From JAMOQA01 sp964420365 (GTDB taxonomy: Bacteria > Acidobacteriota > Polarisedimenticolia > J045): a DNA stretch of 64,000 nt. Both the position numbers and the translations under genes were made by a program. The notes beneath the pieces are model-generated. The model saw only the letters and a list, made by a program, of their open reading frames with translations. It was not told where the DNA came from and ran no database searches. The stretch covers positions 1-64,000 of the forward strand of contig CAYQTA010000015.1 in NCBI GenBank assembly GCA_964420365.1. Reading direction: 5' to 3'. Each line of letters begins with the position of its first letter. Position 1 is the stretch's first letter. Shown piece after piece: positions 19,119 to 27,204 of the stretch.

Positions 19119-20093
19119 ATGGCCACGGGAACCCCGGATCGGGGCCGCGAGGCGCCGATCGCGCTCCTCGCCTTCGGCGGGAACGCGCTCGTCCCGGACG
19201 GCGGCGAGGGAACCCAGGAGGAGCAGGCGGCCGAGGCGACCCGCCTGGCGGAGGTCCTGGTCGACCTGGTGCGGGATCACCGCCTGCTCCTCGTCCATGG
19301 CAACGGCCCGCAGGCCGGGCAGCTCCTGATCCAGGTGGAGGCGGCCCGGCGGCAGGTGCCGGCCTGGACCCTCGATGCCTGCGTCGCCGGTACCCAGGGG
19401 ATCATCGGCTACCTGCTGGAGGCGGCGGTCCGCGGCCGGCTGGCCGCGGAGGGGATCGACCGGGAAGTGGCCGTCCTCGTCACCCTGGTCGAGGTGGACC
19501 CGGAGGATCCCGCCTTCGGGATTCCGACCAAGCCGATCGGGCCCTTCTACCCGAAGTTCGTCGCCGACGAGCTGATGGAGAGCCGGGGCTGGCTGATGGT
19601 CCCCCAGGGGGACAAGGGCTGGCGCCGGGTGGTCCCCTCGCCCCAGCCGATCCGGGTCCACGGGATCCCGGTGGTCCGCCAGCTCCTCGACACCGGCCGG
19701 ATCGTGATCGCCGGCGGTGGCGGCGGGGTCCCCGTCGTCCGCCGGAAAGACGGCACCTTCGTGGGGGTCGAGGCGGTGATCGACAAGGACCGCACGTCGG
19801 CAATTCTCGCGAAGGAGCTGGGCGTCGACATGTTCGTCATCCTGACGAACGTCGACCGGGTGGAGAAGGACTACGGAACCGACCGGGCGGCGCCGATCGA
19901 CCGGCTCGATCCGGCCGAGGCCCGGGCCCTCCTCGCCGAGGGCCAGTTTCCGCCGGGGAGCATGGGGCCGAAGGTGGAGGCCGCCCTCGATGTCGTCGAG
20001 GCGACCGGGAAGGCGGCGCTGATCACCTCCGTCCGCGCCCTGGCCGACGCGCTGCGGGGCCGGGGCGGGACCTGGATCGTGCCGTCTTCCTGA
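19119..20093 (+). CDS. arcC: carbamate kinase
   Basis: 324 residues. Amino-acid-kinase fold: FGGNAL near the N-terminus, VHGNGPQAGQLL, a C-terminal IAGGGGGVPVV loop, the VIDKDRTSAILA stretch and FVILTNVD, all standard for carbamate kinase. It interconverts carbamoyl phosphate + ADP and carbamate + ATP; in catabolic pathways it makes ATP. No arginine deiminase or agmatine deiminase gene is present nearby. Lies between the GTPase (21 bases) and the carbamoyltransferase (22 bases) in one direction. Confidence 0.92.
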   Translation: MATGTPDRGREAPIALLAFGGNALVPDGGEGTQEEQAAEATRLAEVLVDLVRDHRLLLVHGNGPQAGQLLIQVEAARRQVPAWTLDACVAGTQGIIGYLLEAAVRGRLAAEGIDREVAVLVTLVEVDPEDPAFGIPTKPIGPFYPKFVADELMESRGWLMVPQGDKGWRRVVPSPQPIRVHGIPVVRQLLDTGRIVIAGGGGGVPVVRRKDGTFVGVEAVIDKDRTSAILAKELGVDMFVILTNVDRVEKDYGTDRAAPIDRLDPAEARALLAEGQFPPGSMGPKVEAALDVVEATGKAALITSVRALADALRGRGGTWIVPSS

Positions 20094-20115
20094 GGACGCC
20101 GCGGAGAGGAGAACC

Positions 20116-21045
20116 ATGGACCTGAAGGGGAAGGATCTCGTTGCGCTGTGGGACTGGACGCCGGAGGAGCTCGCCGCCCTGCTCGAGCTCGCCGTGGAGG
20201 TGAAGGCGCACCCGGAGCGCTACCGGGAGGCGATGGCCGGCCGCACCGCGTTTCTCTACTTCGAGAAGCCGTCGCTGCGCACCCGGGTGACCGGCGAGGT
20301 CGGGATGGCCCAGCTCGGCGGAAGCGCGGTCACCCAGACCCCGGAGATGGGCCGGATCGGCGTCCGGGAGTCGGTCGAGGACGTGGCGCGGAACCTGGAG
20401 CGCTGGGTCGACGTGATCGCGATGCGCACCTTCTCCCAGGAGCTGGTCGAGCGGATGGCGGCGCAGGCGCGGGTGCCGGTGGTCAACCTGCTGACCGACC
20501 TGCTGCACCCGTGCCAGGCCCTCGCCGACCTGCTGACGGTCCGCGAGGCGTTCGGCGCGCTGCGGGGCCGGCACCTCGCCTTCGTCGGTGACGGGAACAA
20601 CGTCGCCCACTCCCTGCTGGTCGCGGGGGCGCTCGCCGGGATGAAGGTGACCGTGGTCGGTCCCCGGGAGCACGAGCCGAACCTGCGGGTGATGGACGTC
20701 GCCCGCCGCATCGCGGCGGAGACCGGGGCCGAGGTCTCGTACACTCCCGACGTGAAGGAAGGGGTCGCCGGCGCCGACGCCGTCTACACCGACGTATGGG
20801 CCTCGATGGGCCAGGAGAGCGAGGCGGAGGCCCGCCGGAAGCGGTTCCTGCCCTACCAGGTGAACCTGGAGCTCTTCTCCCTGGCGAAGCCGGAGGCGAT
20901 CTTCATGCACTGCCTGCCCGCCCACCGGGGCGAGGAGGTCACCGACGAGGTGGCCGACCACGAGCGGTCCCGGATCTTCGACCAGGCGGAGAACCGCCTC
21001 CACGCCATCAAGGCGGTCTACCTGGCGCTCACCGGGGCCGCCTGA
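20116..21045 (+). CDS. argF: ornithine carbamoyltransferase
   Basis: 309 residues. Carbamoyl-phosphate loop FEKPSLRTRV, the HPCQALADLLT motif, GDGNNVAHSLL of the ornithine domain, VWASMGQE (SMG loop) and the catalytic HCLPAHRGEE near the C-terminus are all present. It transfers the carbamoyl group between carbamoyl phosphate and ornithine/citrulline. Adjacent carbamate kinase suggests a catabolic (citrulline phosphorolysis) direction, although an anabolic role in arginine synthesis cannot be excluded. RBS GAGGAG precedes the ATG. Confidence 0.92.
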   Translation: MDLKGKDLVALWDWTPEELAALLELAVEVKAHPERYREAMAGRTAFLYFEKPSLRTRVTGEVGMAQLGGSAVTQTPEMGRIGVRESVEDVARNLERWVDVIAMRTFSQELVERMAAQARVPVVNLLTDLLHPCQALADLLTVREAFGALRGRHLAFVGDGNNVAHSLLVAGALAGMKVTVVGPREHEPNLRVMDVARRIAAETGAEVSYTPDVKEGVAGADAVYTDVWASMGQESEAEARRKRFLPYQVNLELFSLAKPEAIFMHCLPAHRGEEVTDEVADHERSRIFDQAENRLHAIKAVYLALTGAA

Positions 21046-21068
21046 TCCGCCCGCCGGGGAGGTTGCCG

Positions 21069-22493
21069 ATGAAGGCCCTCGTCCGCCTGTCGCCGGACAT
21101 CACGACGAAGGCGCCGCGGACGAGATCCCGTTTCGTCCGGCGCCTCGTCGCCAACCTCCGCGCCGCCCTCGACGCCGAGGGCATCCCGGCGGGGATCGAG
21201 CGGGACCACGTCCGGATCTACGTCGAGACCCCGGATGACCGGGCGCTCCCCGTGCTGCGCCGGGTCTTCGGCGTTCACTCGCTCTCTCCCTGCCTCGAGG
21301 AGCCGGCCGCCGGGCTGACGGATCTCGTCCGGCGGGGCGAGGAACTGTTCGCCGACGCGGTCCGGGACCGGCGTTTCGCGGTCCGGGCCCGGGTCCGGGA
21401 CCGGGTGCCGTACCGCGGGCAGGACGTCAACGTCGCCCTCGGGGCCGCCCTCGCCCGCCACGGGAAGGTGGACCTGACCGCGCCGGAGATCACGGTCTCC
21501 CTCGAGGTGCGGGGTGGGATGGTCCGCTGGTACACCGAGACCGTCCGGGGAGAGGGGGGGCTGCCCCTGGGCGTCCAGGGGCGGGCCGTCGTGCTCCTGT
21601 CGGGAGGGTTCGACTCGGCGGTCGCGGCCTGGCTCGCGATGCGCCGCGGGGTCGAGATCGACCTCGTGTTCTGTCGCCTCGGGGGGGAGGCCCACGAGCG
21701 GGCGGTCTTCCCGATCGCCGACCTGCTGGCCCTCGACTGGGCGGCCGGGAGCTCCCCGCGCCTCTTCGTCGTTCCCTTCGAGGAAACGGCCGAGCGACTG
21801 GCCGCCCACGTGATCGAGCCGATGCGGCAGCTCGTCCTCAAGCGCCTGATGTACCGGACCGCTGCCGCCGTCGCGCGGCTGGTCCGCGCCGAGGCCGTGA
21901 TCACGGGCGAGGCCCTGGGCCAGGTCTCGTCCCAGACGCTGCGCAACCTGCGGGCCCTCGGCGACGCGGACGGCCTGCCGGTACTGCGTCCTCTCCTCGC
22001 CTGGTCGAAGGAGGAGATCATCGCCCTGGCCCGGCGGGTGGGCACCCACGACCTCTCCGCCGGCGTCCCGGAGTACTGCGCGCTGGTTCCGCGGCGACCG
22101 GCCACCGGGGCGAGCGTTGCCGCCCTCCGCCGCGAGGAGGAGAAGGTTCCCTTCGACCCGTTCGCCGCGGTGCGGGCGGGGCGGCGCGTCGACCTGCCCG
22201 CCGGGATGGCCGACGACGACGGGCTGGCAGTGACGGAGATCCCGCCCGGCGCCGTCCTGCTCGACCTGCGGGAGGAGGAGGAGGCCCGGCGGTTCCCGCT
22301 GCCCGGGGCGGTGCGCGTCGATCCCCTGGCCCTCGACCGGCTGGATCCCTCCACCTTCACCGGGAAGCGGGTCGTCGTTGCCTGTCGCCGGGGGCTCCGC
22401 TCCTCGTGGGTCGCCTTCGAGCTCCGCCGCCGCGGCATCGATGCCGTCCACCTCGCCGGTGGCCTCGTCCGCCTGCGTTCCCGCCGCTCCTGA
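21069..22493 (+). CDS. thiI: tRNA 4-thiouridine synthase with rhodanese domain
   Basis: 474 residues. N-terminal ferredoxin-like plus THUMP region, PP-loop ATPase with the LLSGGFDSAVAAWL pyrophosphatase motif at ~residue 177, and a C-terminal rhodanese domain whose active-site loop is CRRGLRS with Cys439. That makes it the long, E. coli-like form able to act in both 4-thiouridine formation at tRNA position 8 and thiazole sulfur transfer. Only 23 bases separate it from argF, so it is probably co-transcribed with the carbamoyl-phosphate genes; no functional tie is known. Confidence 0.9.
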   Translation: MKALVRLSPDITTKAPRTRSRFVRRLVANLRAALDAEGIPAGIERDHVRIYVETPDDRALPVLRRVFGVHSLSPCLEEPAAGLTDLVRRGEELFADAVRDRRFAVRARVRDRVPYRGQDVNVALGAALARHGKVDLTAPEITVSLEVRGGMVRWYTETVRGEGGLPLGVQGRAVVLLSGGFDSAVAAWLAMRRGVEIDLVFCRLGGEAHERAVFPIADLLALDWAAGSSPRLFVVPFEETAERLAAHVIEPMRQLVLKRLMYRTAAAVARLVRAEAVITGEALGQVSSQTLRNLRALGDADGLPVLRPLLAWSKEEIIALARRVGTHDLSAGVPEYCALVPRRPATGASVAALRREEEKVPFDPFAAVRAGRRVDLPAGMADDDGLAVTEIPPGAVLLDLREEEEARRFPLPGAVRVDPLALDRLDPSTFTGKRVVVACRRGLRSSWVAFELRRRGIDAVHLAGGLVRLRSRRS

Positions 22494-22540
22494 CTCCCTT
22501 GCCCACCTCGGCCGCCGCCACCGGACTTCGTGGCGGGAAA

Positions 22541-22573
22541 CGAAAAAAGCGCGGGCGGCACGGTGCCGCCCGC
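22541..22573 (-). terminator. rho-independent terminator of the small secreted gene
   Basis: On the minus strand an 11-bp stem (22573-22563 with 22561-22551) is followed directly by GCTTTTTTCG. It ends the transcript of the 76-residue gene and faces the end of thiI. Confidence 0.85.
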
Positions 22574-22665
22574 GGTGCGGGAACGGGGGGCCGGGGAGGG
22601 TGCCCCTGTTCCCGCTGGCCCAGTTCTGCGTGGCTCTTCGTGCGCTCCCTGGTCCCGGCGCCACC

Positions 22666-22896
22666 CTACGGCAGCAGCCAGAACGTGTAGGTGACGAACT
22701 TGTAGGCGGCGGTCCCGGACTGGAAGTCGTCCAGGGGGGACGAGTGATCGCTCTGGTACTCCGGCAGCTTCGGGTGCCCGCCGAGGTAGCTGTCCCGGGC
22801 GCCGATCGTTCCGAAGTCCCCTGCGAAGACCATCCCGAGGGTTCCGAGGCAGAGGGCAATGGCAAGCACGAGGGCGATCCACGTCTTCTTCCGCAT
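22666..22896 (-). CDS. 76-residue secreted peptide under sigma-54 control
   Basis: Signal peptide MRKKTWIALVLAIALCLGTL...AGD, then a ~50-residue mature chain rich in Gly, Tyr and Ser (GARDSYLGGHPKLPEYQSD) ending in a hydrophobic, aromatic FVTYTFWLLP. No family recognised. RBS AAGGAG is well placed. A sigma-54 promoter lies about 90 bases upstream and a clear terminator follows, so this is a stand-alone, well-delimited gene rather than a spurious open frame. The short mature chain would fit a secreted structural or signalling peptide; function unknown. Confidence 0.75.
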   Translation of the reverse strand: MRKKTWIALVLAIALCLGTLGMVFAGDFGTIGARDSYLGGHPKLPEYQSDHSSPLDDFQSGTAAYKFVTYTFWLLP

Positions 22897-22984
22897 GGTG
22901 ACTCTCTCCTTCCTCGCTGGTTTGCGTCCTTCCAGGAGCGCCTCCGCCCGACCACCGGGTCTCTCGCGCTCCGCCCTCCCGTAA

Positions 22985-23000
22985 AGCACGCTCCGTGCCA
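22985..23000 (-). promoter_or_regulatory. sigma-54 (-24/-12) promoter of the small secreted gene
   Basis: Minus-strand TGGCACG-GAGC-GTGCT followed by TT. GG and GC have the exact sigma-54 separation; one mismatch (GTGC for TTGC), the same as in the pilin promoter. Predicted start near 22974, about 78 bases before the ATG. Confidence 0.72.
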
Positions 23001-23016
23001 ACCGGCCCCTTTCCGC

Positions 23017-23043
23017 GGAACCCCGCGGCGGGCGCGGGGTTCC
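23017..23043. other. perfect 11-bp palindrome upstream of sigma-54 promoter
   Basis: GGAACCCCGCG (23017-23027) and CGCGGGGTTCC (23033-23043) form a perfect inverted repeat with a 5-base centre, about 55 bases upstream of the predicted minus-strand start. No T-run on either side, and no gene ends here, so an operator or enhancer is more likely than a terminator. Confidence 0.5.
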
Positions 23044-23179
23044 CGGGGCCGGGGTGGCGGCGCAGGCGGACGCGCCGGGCCGGCCCCCCTGTCCAGCGAT
23101 CGGCCCGACCGCCCGCAAGCCCCGCGGGATCACCGGGATCCGCCGTGTTCAGGATCCGGCACCGGGGACGGGCGCCGCC

Positions 23180-23208
23180 TTGCCGCCCCGCGGGGCGGGC
23201 CCTAGATT
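23180..23208 (+). promoter_or_regulatory. candidate sigma-70 promoter of the HD-GYP gene
   Basis: TTGCCG, a 17-base spacer and TAGATT, four of six matches in each box; start would be near 23215. Confidence 0.4.
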
Positions 23209-23243
23209 CCCCCCGGGATCCCCGGGATCCCGCGGGGAGCGGC

Positions 23244-25091
23244 GTGCAGGAACGACTCCAGCCGGATGGACGGGAAGGGCTCGGCCCGGCGGACGGGACG
23301 CCCGGGCGCGTGCCGCTGTTCCTCGTCCTGCTCACCGTCGTCCTCGGCGTCTCCCTGGCTCCCCTCGCCCTGTTCAGCGGCCTGACCCTTCACGGGATGA
23401 AGACGGCCCTGGCGACCACCCTCCAGGAGCGCCAGCTCTCCCTCGCGGCCTCGGCCGCCGACCGGCTCGACGCCTTCCTCGCCCAGGAGGGGCGCGAGAC
23501 GGTGAAGATCGGCGAAGCGCTGGCGCTGATCGTCGAGGGAAGGGGGCGGGCGCCCTACCTGGGGGACTTCCTCGACGAATCGGTCGTCCTGGCGCGCTAC
23601 CGTCCCGCCCGGGGCAGGCCGGCGGTCGCCATGGCCCCGGACCTGGTGCTGCCCCGGGAGGTCCAGGAGAGCCTGGAGCGGGACGCGACGACGATCCTCG
23701 AGCAGGGCGCGGCCCCGGTGCCGGCCCCCGCGCGGAGCGCCCTGCTCGGCGGCCCCTGGACCCTCGGTCCGGAGCGGGTCCTTGCCGTCACGGTGTCGGC
23801 GCCGGTCCAGCGCCGCGGGCGGATCCTCGGGGTCTACCAGCAACTCGTCCTGTTCGAGCGCCCCTGGCAGGAGGTGACGGGGTCGGCGCCGGCGGCGGTG
23901 CGTTTCTTCCTCCTGGCCCCGGACGGGCGGGTGATCGCCCAGGGGGGCGAGGCCTCCCACGAGACCGCGGCGACGGTCCGCCGCCGGCCGATCGTGCAGC
24001 AGTTCCTCGCGTCCCACGGCCGGTCCCGGGGCGCGCGCACCTACGAGGTCCGGGAGCTGGACGGACGGACCCGCCGGGTCCTCGGTTCGTTCGCCTCGAC
24101 CCGCCATTCCTGGGGTGTCTTCGCCGAGGTCGACGAGGCGCTCGTCCTCGCCCCGGTGCACCAGCTCGCCCGGGACATCGCCTTCGGCGCGCTGCTCGCC
24201 GCCGGCCTCGCCGTGGTCGCCGCCCTGGTCCTCGGGATGGCGATCTCCCGGCCGATCACCGTTCTCGCCGGGATCGCCCAGCGCCTGCAGGCGGGAGACT
24301 TCTCGGTCCGGGCCGGGAGGAGCCGCATCCGGGAGATCGACGCCCTTGCGCGCGGGTTCAACCGGATGGCCGAGCGGATCGGCAACCTGGTCGAGGGCTT
24401 CCGCACGGCCGCCCGCGAGGCGAACAACATGTTCCTCGGCACGATCCGCGCCCTCGCCGAGGCGATCGATGAGAAGGACCCCTATACCAAGGGGCACTCG
24501 ATCCGCGTCAACCGGTACGCCGTGATCATCGGCCGCTACATGGGCCTGACCCGGGAAGAGATCCGGGCGCTGCACGTCTCCTCCCTGCTCCACGACGTGG
24601 GCAAGATCGGCATCGACGACGCCATCCTCAAGAAGCCCGCCGCCCTGACCCCGGAGGAGTACGAGGTGATGAAGACCCACCCGGAGCGGGGCGCGAAGAT
24701 CATGAGCCGGATCCCGCAGATGAAGGACATCATTCCCGGGATGCGGTTCCACCACGAGCGCTGGTCGGGGGGAGGCTACCCGCTCGGGCTCAAGGGGGAG
24801 GAGATTCCCCTCCAGGCGCGGATCATCGCCGTGGCCGACACCTTCGACGCGATGACGACCGACCGGCCCTACCAGAAGGCGTTCACCGTGGAGGAGGCGG
24901 TCGAGCGGATCAACAATCTCATGGGCGTCCAGCTCGATCCGCAGGTCGTCGCCGCGTTCAACCGGGCGTACGAGGCGGGGGAGTTCGACGACGTGGGCGA
25001 GATCGTCCGGGCCTCCCGCGGCGGCGATCCCGCGCCGCCCCCGGCGCCGGCCGGGGCGGTCTCCCGTCCGCCGGGCGTGGGCCAGCGCTGA
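23244..25091 (+). CDS. HAMP-HD-GYP sensor (c-di-GMP phosphodiesterase type)
   Basis: About 615 residues: an N-terminal membrane helix (VPLFLVLLTVVLGVSLAPLA), a ~250-residue periplasmic dCache-like sensor, a second helix (ALLAAGLAVVAALVLGMAI), a HAMP domain (~332-385) and a C-terminal HD-GYP domain. HD is in SLLHDVGKIG (~450); the GYP block reads HHERWSGGGYP (~503), with Ser at the Asp common in HHExxDGxGYP. HD-GYP proteins hydrolyse cyclic-di-GMP. GTG at 23244 is the best upstream start; a second GTG at 23310 would remove 22 residues. Ends 12 bases from the convergent HEAT-repeat gene. Confidence 0.86.
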   Translation: MQERLQPDGREGLGPADGTPGRVPLFLVLLTVVLGVSLAPLALFSGLTLHGMKTALATTLQERQLSLAASAADRLDAFLAQEGRETVKIGEALALIVEGRGRAPYLGDFLDESVVLARYRPARGRPAVAMAPDLVLPREVQESLERDATTILEQGAAPVPAPARSALLGGPWTLGPERVLAVTVSAPVQRRGRILGVYQQLVLFERPWQEVTGSAPAAVRFFLLAPDGRVIAQGGEASHETAATVRRRPIVQQFLASHGRSRGARTYEVRELDGRTRRVLGSFASTRHSWGVFAEVDEALVLAPVHQLARDIAFGALLAAGLAVVAALVLGMAISRPITVLAGIAQRLQAGDFSVRAGRSRIREIDALARGFNRMAERIGNLVEGFRTAAREANNMFLGTIRALAEAIDEKDPYTKGHSIRVNRYAVIIGRYMGLTREEIRALHVSSLLHDVGKIGIDDAILKKPAALTPEEYEVMKTHPERGAKIMSRIPQMKDIIPGMRFHHERWSGGGYPLGLKGEEIPLQARIIAVADTFDAMTTDRPYQKAFTVEEAVERINNLMGVQLDPQVVAAFNRAYEAGEFDDVGEIVRASRGGDPAPPPAPAGAVSRPPGVGQR

Positions 25092-25103
25092 GCGTCGGCC
25101 GGC

Positions 25104-27035
25104 TCACTCGTCGACGTCGCGGACCTCTTCCCAGGGGAGCTCCCGTCCGCCCCGCAGCATGACCAGCGTCCAGTTCACCCGCTCGTGGCGACGGGCCTGG
25201 ATCGCGCCGCGGTGGCGGAGCAGGAGGCGCTTCTCCTCGACGAGGACGGGGATCGCGTCCGCCCCCCGCATGTGGGCGTAGGCGAGGAGGGGAACGAGGG
25301 ACCGGCCGTGTCGCTCCCGGTAGAACGCCAGGATCGCGTCCGCCGCGTGGGGCGAGCGGGAGTAGCGGGCCAGGGCCCGGGCAGCCTCCTCCCGCGCCCG
25401 GAGCAGGCCGGGCGCCCGGTACAGGTCGTCGGTGAGCAGCGAGACGAGAAAGGGCGTGGCCCGGTCGCTGCCGATCTCTCCGAGCGCCCTGGGGATCCGC
25501 CACGCCTGTTCCGGTTCCAGCCGCCCGAAGAGGCGGCGGAGCGGTTCGACCGCCCGGGGGTCGCGCAGGTCGCCGAGGCGCTCGACGGCAAGATCGACCT
25601 CCTCCGGCGTGCCTTCCTCGAGGAGGCGGATCCAGGGGTCCGGGTCCGTGCCGTACTCCGCCACCAGGCGGATCCCGTGGGCGCAGGCCCGGATCCGGTG
25701 GCGAAGGGCCGGGGCCGAGACCTCGCGGGCCATCCGCTCGAGGGAATCGGCGGCGCCCGCGGGGGCCGCGAGGGGGAGGATCCGGAGGATCTCCTCGGAG
25801 AACGGCCCGATGCCCCGCCGCGTGTCGAGCTCGTCCCGGAGCCTCTGGAGGGTGCAGGGGACCGCCCGCGGGTCGCGCCGGCGAAGCAGCTCGAGGGCGG
25901 CCTGGAGCCCGATGTCGTGGTCGGGGGCGCCGCCGCAGATCATCAGCAGGGCATCGTTCGCCCGGGGCGTGTGGACGTGGCGCAGGCCGTCCACGGCCAG
26001 GTATCCCAGTCCCGTCTTCTCCTTCAGGGCCTCCTCGAGAAGCGGGGGGATCGCGGCCGGATGCCGGCTGCGCCCGATCGCCTGGAGCAGGAGGGGACGC
26101 TCCCGGTCGTTCGCCCTGCCGAGGGCCTCCACGAGCGCCGTGGTCGCCTCCTCGTCACCGATCAGGGCCAGCGCCCAGGTCGCCCGCGTCTTCACCGGCG
26201 AGGGCCGCGAGGACCGGAGGATCCGGACGAGGCTTGGAACCGCCCGGCGGATCCGCATGTACCCGACGGCCTCCGCCGCCGTCTCCCGCACGGTCGGGTC
26301 GCGGTCTCCGAGCGCCTGGACCAGCGGACCCCGGGCCCGGGGATCGCCGATCCTGGCGAGGGCCTGGAGGGCTCCCCGCCGGTCCGAGGGCAGCGGCTGC
26401 CGGGACCACGCGAGAAGGAAGGGTACCGCCTCGGTGTCGCACACCGTGCCGAGGGCCGAGAAGCCGGCGAGGCGCGACTTCTTGGCCCGGCGCGGGATCT
26501 CCCGCTCCAGGATCGGGATCGCCTCCCGGCCCATCAGGCCCGCGATGTAGTCGACGGCCGTCATCTGGCCGTCGAACTTGACGAGGGCGTCCCCGCCCCG
26601 CATCGCGGCGACCAGGGCTTCCTCTCCCTTTCCCGCGAGGGCGAGGGCGTACAGGATCTCCTGGCGAGGGACGCCGGACTGGTGGGTGAGCTCCTTCTCG
26701 AGGATCGGGATGGCCCGCGGGTCCCCGAGTGCCCCGAGCAGGTAGATCATCACGGGCCAGGTCATCCGTGAACGGTGTTCCAGCTCGGCGACGACGAGGG
26801 GCAGGGCGCGGGGACCGACCGCGAGGATCCCGTCGACGGCACGCTCGCGCTCGTCGGGGCTCGCCGGGTTCCGGATCGTCTCGATCAGCCGGCTGACCCG
26901 CCGGACGACGGCCGGTGACGGGGCCGGCGCCTTCGCGACGCCGTCCGCGGCCGGGGCGGGCACGGTGGGCGGAGCCGCGGTCCCGGGGAGCGGGGCGAGG
27001 AGGGCGAGACAGAGCAGTGGACCCGGCGTTCTCAT
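25104..27035 (-). CDS. secreted HEAT-repeat protein
   Basis: 643 residues. Signal peptide (LLCLALLAPLPGTAA), a Pro/Ala linker, then roughly 15 HEAT/PBS-type repeats, each two helices with the recurring turn D-P-R-A (GDPRAIPILEKEL, GDPRARGPLVQAL, RDPRAVEPLRRLF). Such solenoids bind protein partners and have no catalytic site. The start at 27035 gives the signal peptide; a weak RBS makes it uncertain. Its promoter region is shared with the divergent LexA-like gene and overlaps one of the two operator-like boxes, so it may belong to that repressor's regulon. Confidence 0.82.
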   Translation of the reverse strand: MRTPGPLLCLALLAPLPGTAAPPTVPAPAADGVAKAPAPSPAVVRRVSRLIETIRNPASPDERERAVDGILAVGPRALPLVVAELEHRSRMTWPVMIYLLGALGDPRAIPILEKELTHQSGVPRQEILYALALAGKGEEALVAAMRGGDALVKFDGQMTAVDYIAGLMGREAIPILEREIPRRAKKSRLAGFSALGTVCDTEAVPFLLAWSRQPLPSDRRGALQALARIGDPRARGPLVQALGDRDPTVRETAAEAVGYMRIRRAVPSLVRILRSSRPSPVKTRATWALALIGDEEATTALVEALGRANDRERPLLLQAIGRSRHPAAIPPLLEEALKEKTGLGYLAVDGLRHVHTPRANDALLMICGGAPDHDIGLQAALELLRRRDPRAVPCTLQRLRDELDTRRGIGPFSEEILRILPLAAPAGAADSLERMAREVSAPALRHRIRACAHGIRLVAEYGTDPDPWIRLLEEGTPEEVDLAVERLGDLRDPRAVEPLRRLFGRLEPEQAWRIPRALGEIGSDRATPFLVSLLTDDLYRAPGLLRAREEAARALARYSRSPHAADAILAFYRERHGRSLVPLLAYAHMRGADAIPVLVEEKRLLLRHRGAIQARRHERVNWTLVMLRGGRELPWEEVRDVDE

Positions 27036-27072
27036 GGCAGTCGTCCGGACGGTAGCAGAGGGGCGGGGGGCA

Positions 27073-27093
27073 GGCAAACTTCGGCAAACAGGG
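27073..27093. promoter_or_regulatory. operator-like box A (HEAT gene side)
   Basis: Direct repeat GGCAAAC at 27073-27079 and 27083-27089 followed by AGGG. On the minus strand it reads CCCTGTTTG-N5-GTTTGCC and overlaps a plausible -35 of the HEAT-repeat gene. Shares CCCTGTTTG with box B in opposite orientation. Confidence 0.45.
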
Positions 27094-27150
27094 CCACTCC
27101 GCGGGACTCGCCGCCTCGCGATCCGCGGCGCCCCCCGCTTTTTCCCGCTC

Positions 27151-27178
27151 TTGGCTTTCGCTCCCTGTTTGGTAAACT
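27151..27178 (+). promoter_or_regulatory. lexA-like promoter with operator box B
   Basis: TTGGCT (27151-27156), 16 bases, TAAACT (27173-27178). The spacer and -10 contain CCCTGTTTG (27163-27171) and the palindrome GTTT-GGT-AAAC (27167-27177), a good candidate for autoregulation by the LexA-like repressor. Confidence 0.5.
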
Positions 27179-27204
27179 GGAGCCGTCTCGCGAGGAGGTG
27201 GGCC

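Larger units (their letters stand above)
22897..23243. other. 347-base divergent intergenic region
   Basis: Holds, from left to right: the leader of the small secreted gene, its minus-strand sigma-54 promoter (22985-23000), an 11-bp perfect palindrome (23017-23043), about 130 bases of very GC-rich DNA in which I see no gene, and a sigma-70-like promoter (23180-23208) for the HD-GYP gene. Confidence 0.6.

Noticed and set aside
20265..20295. PSLRTR in the carbamoyltransferase as a sign of changed substrate
   Set aside because: This variant of STRTR is common among bona fide ornithine carbamoyltransferases and the HCLP and SMG motifs are normal.
24750..24783. HD-GYP enzyme judged inactive because HHExxDGxGYP reads HHERWSGGGYP
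   Set aside because: The metal-binding HD and HHE residues remain and Ser or Asn at that position is seen in family members, so inactivity is not supported.
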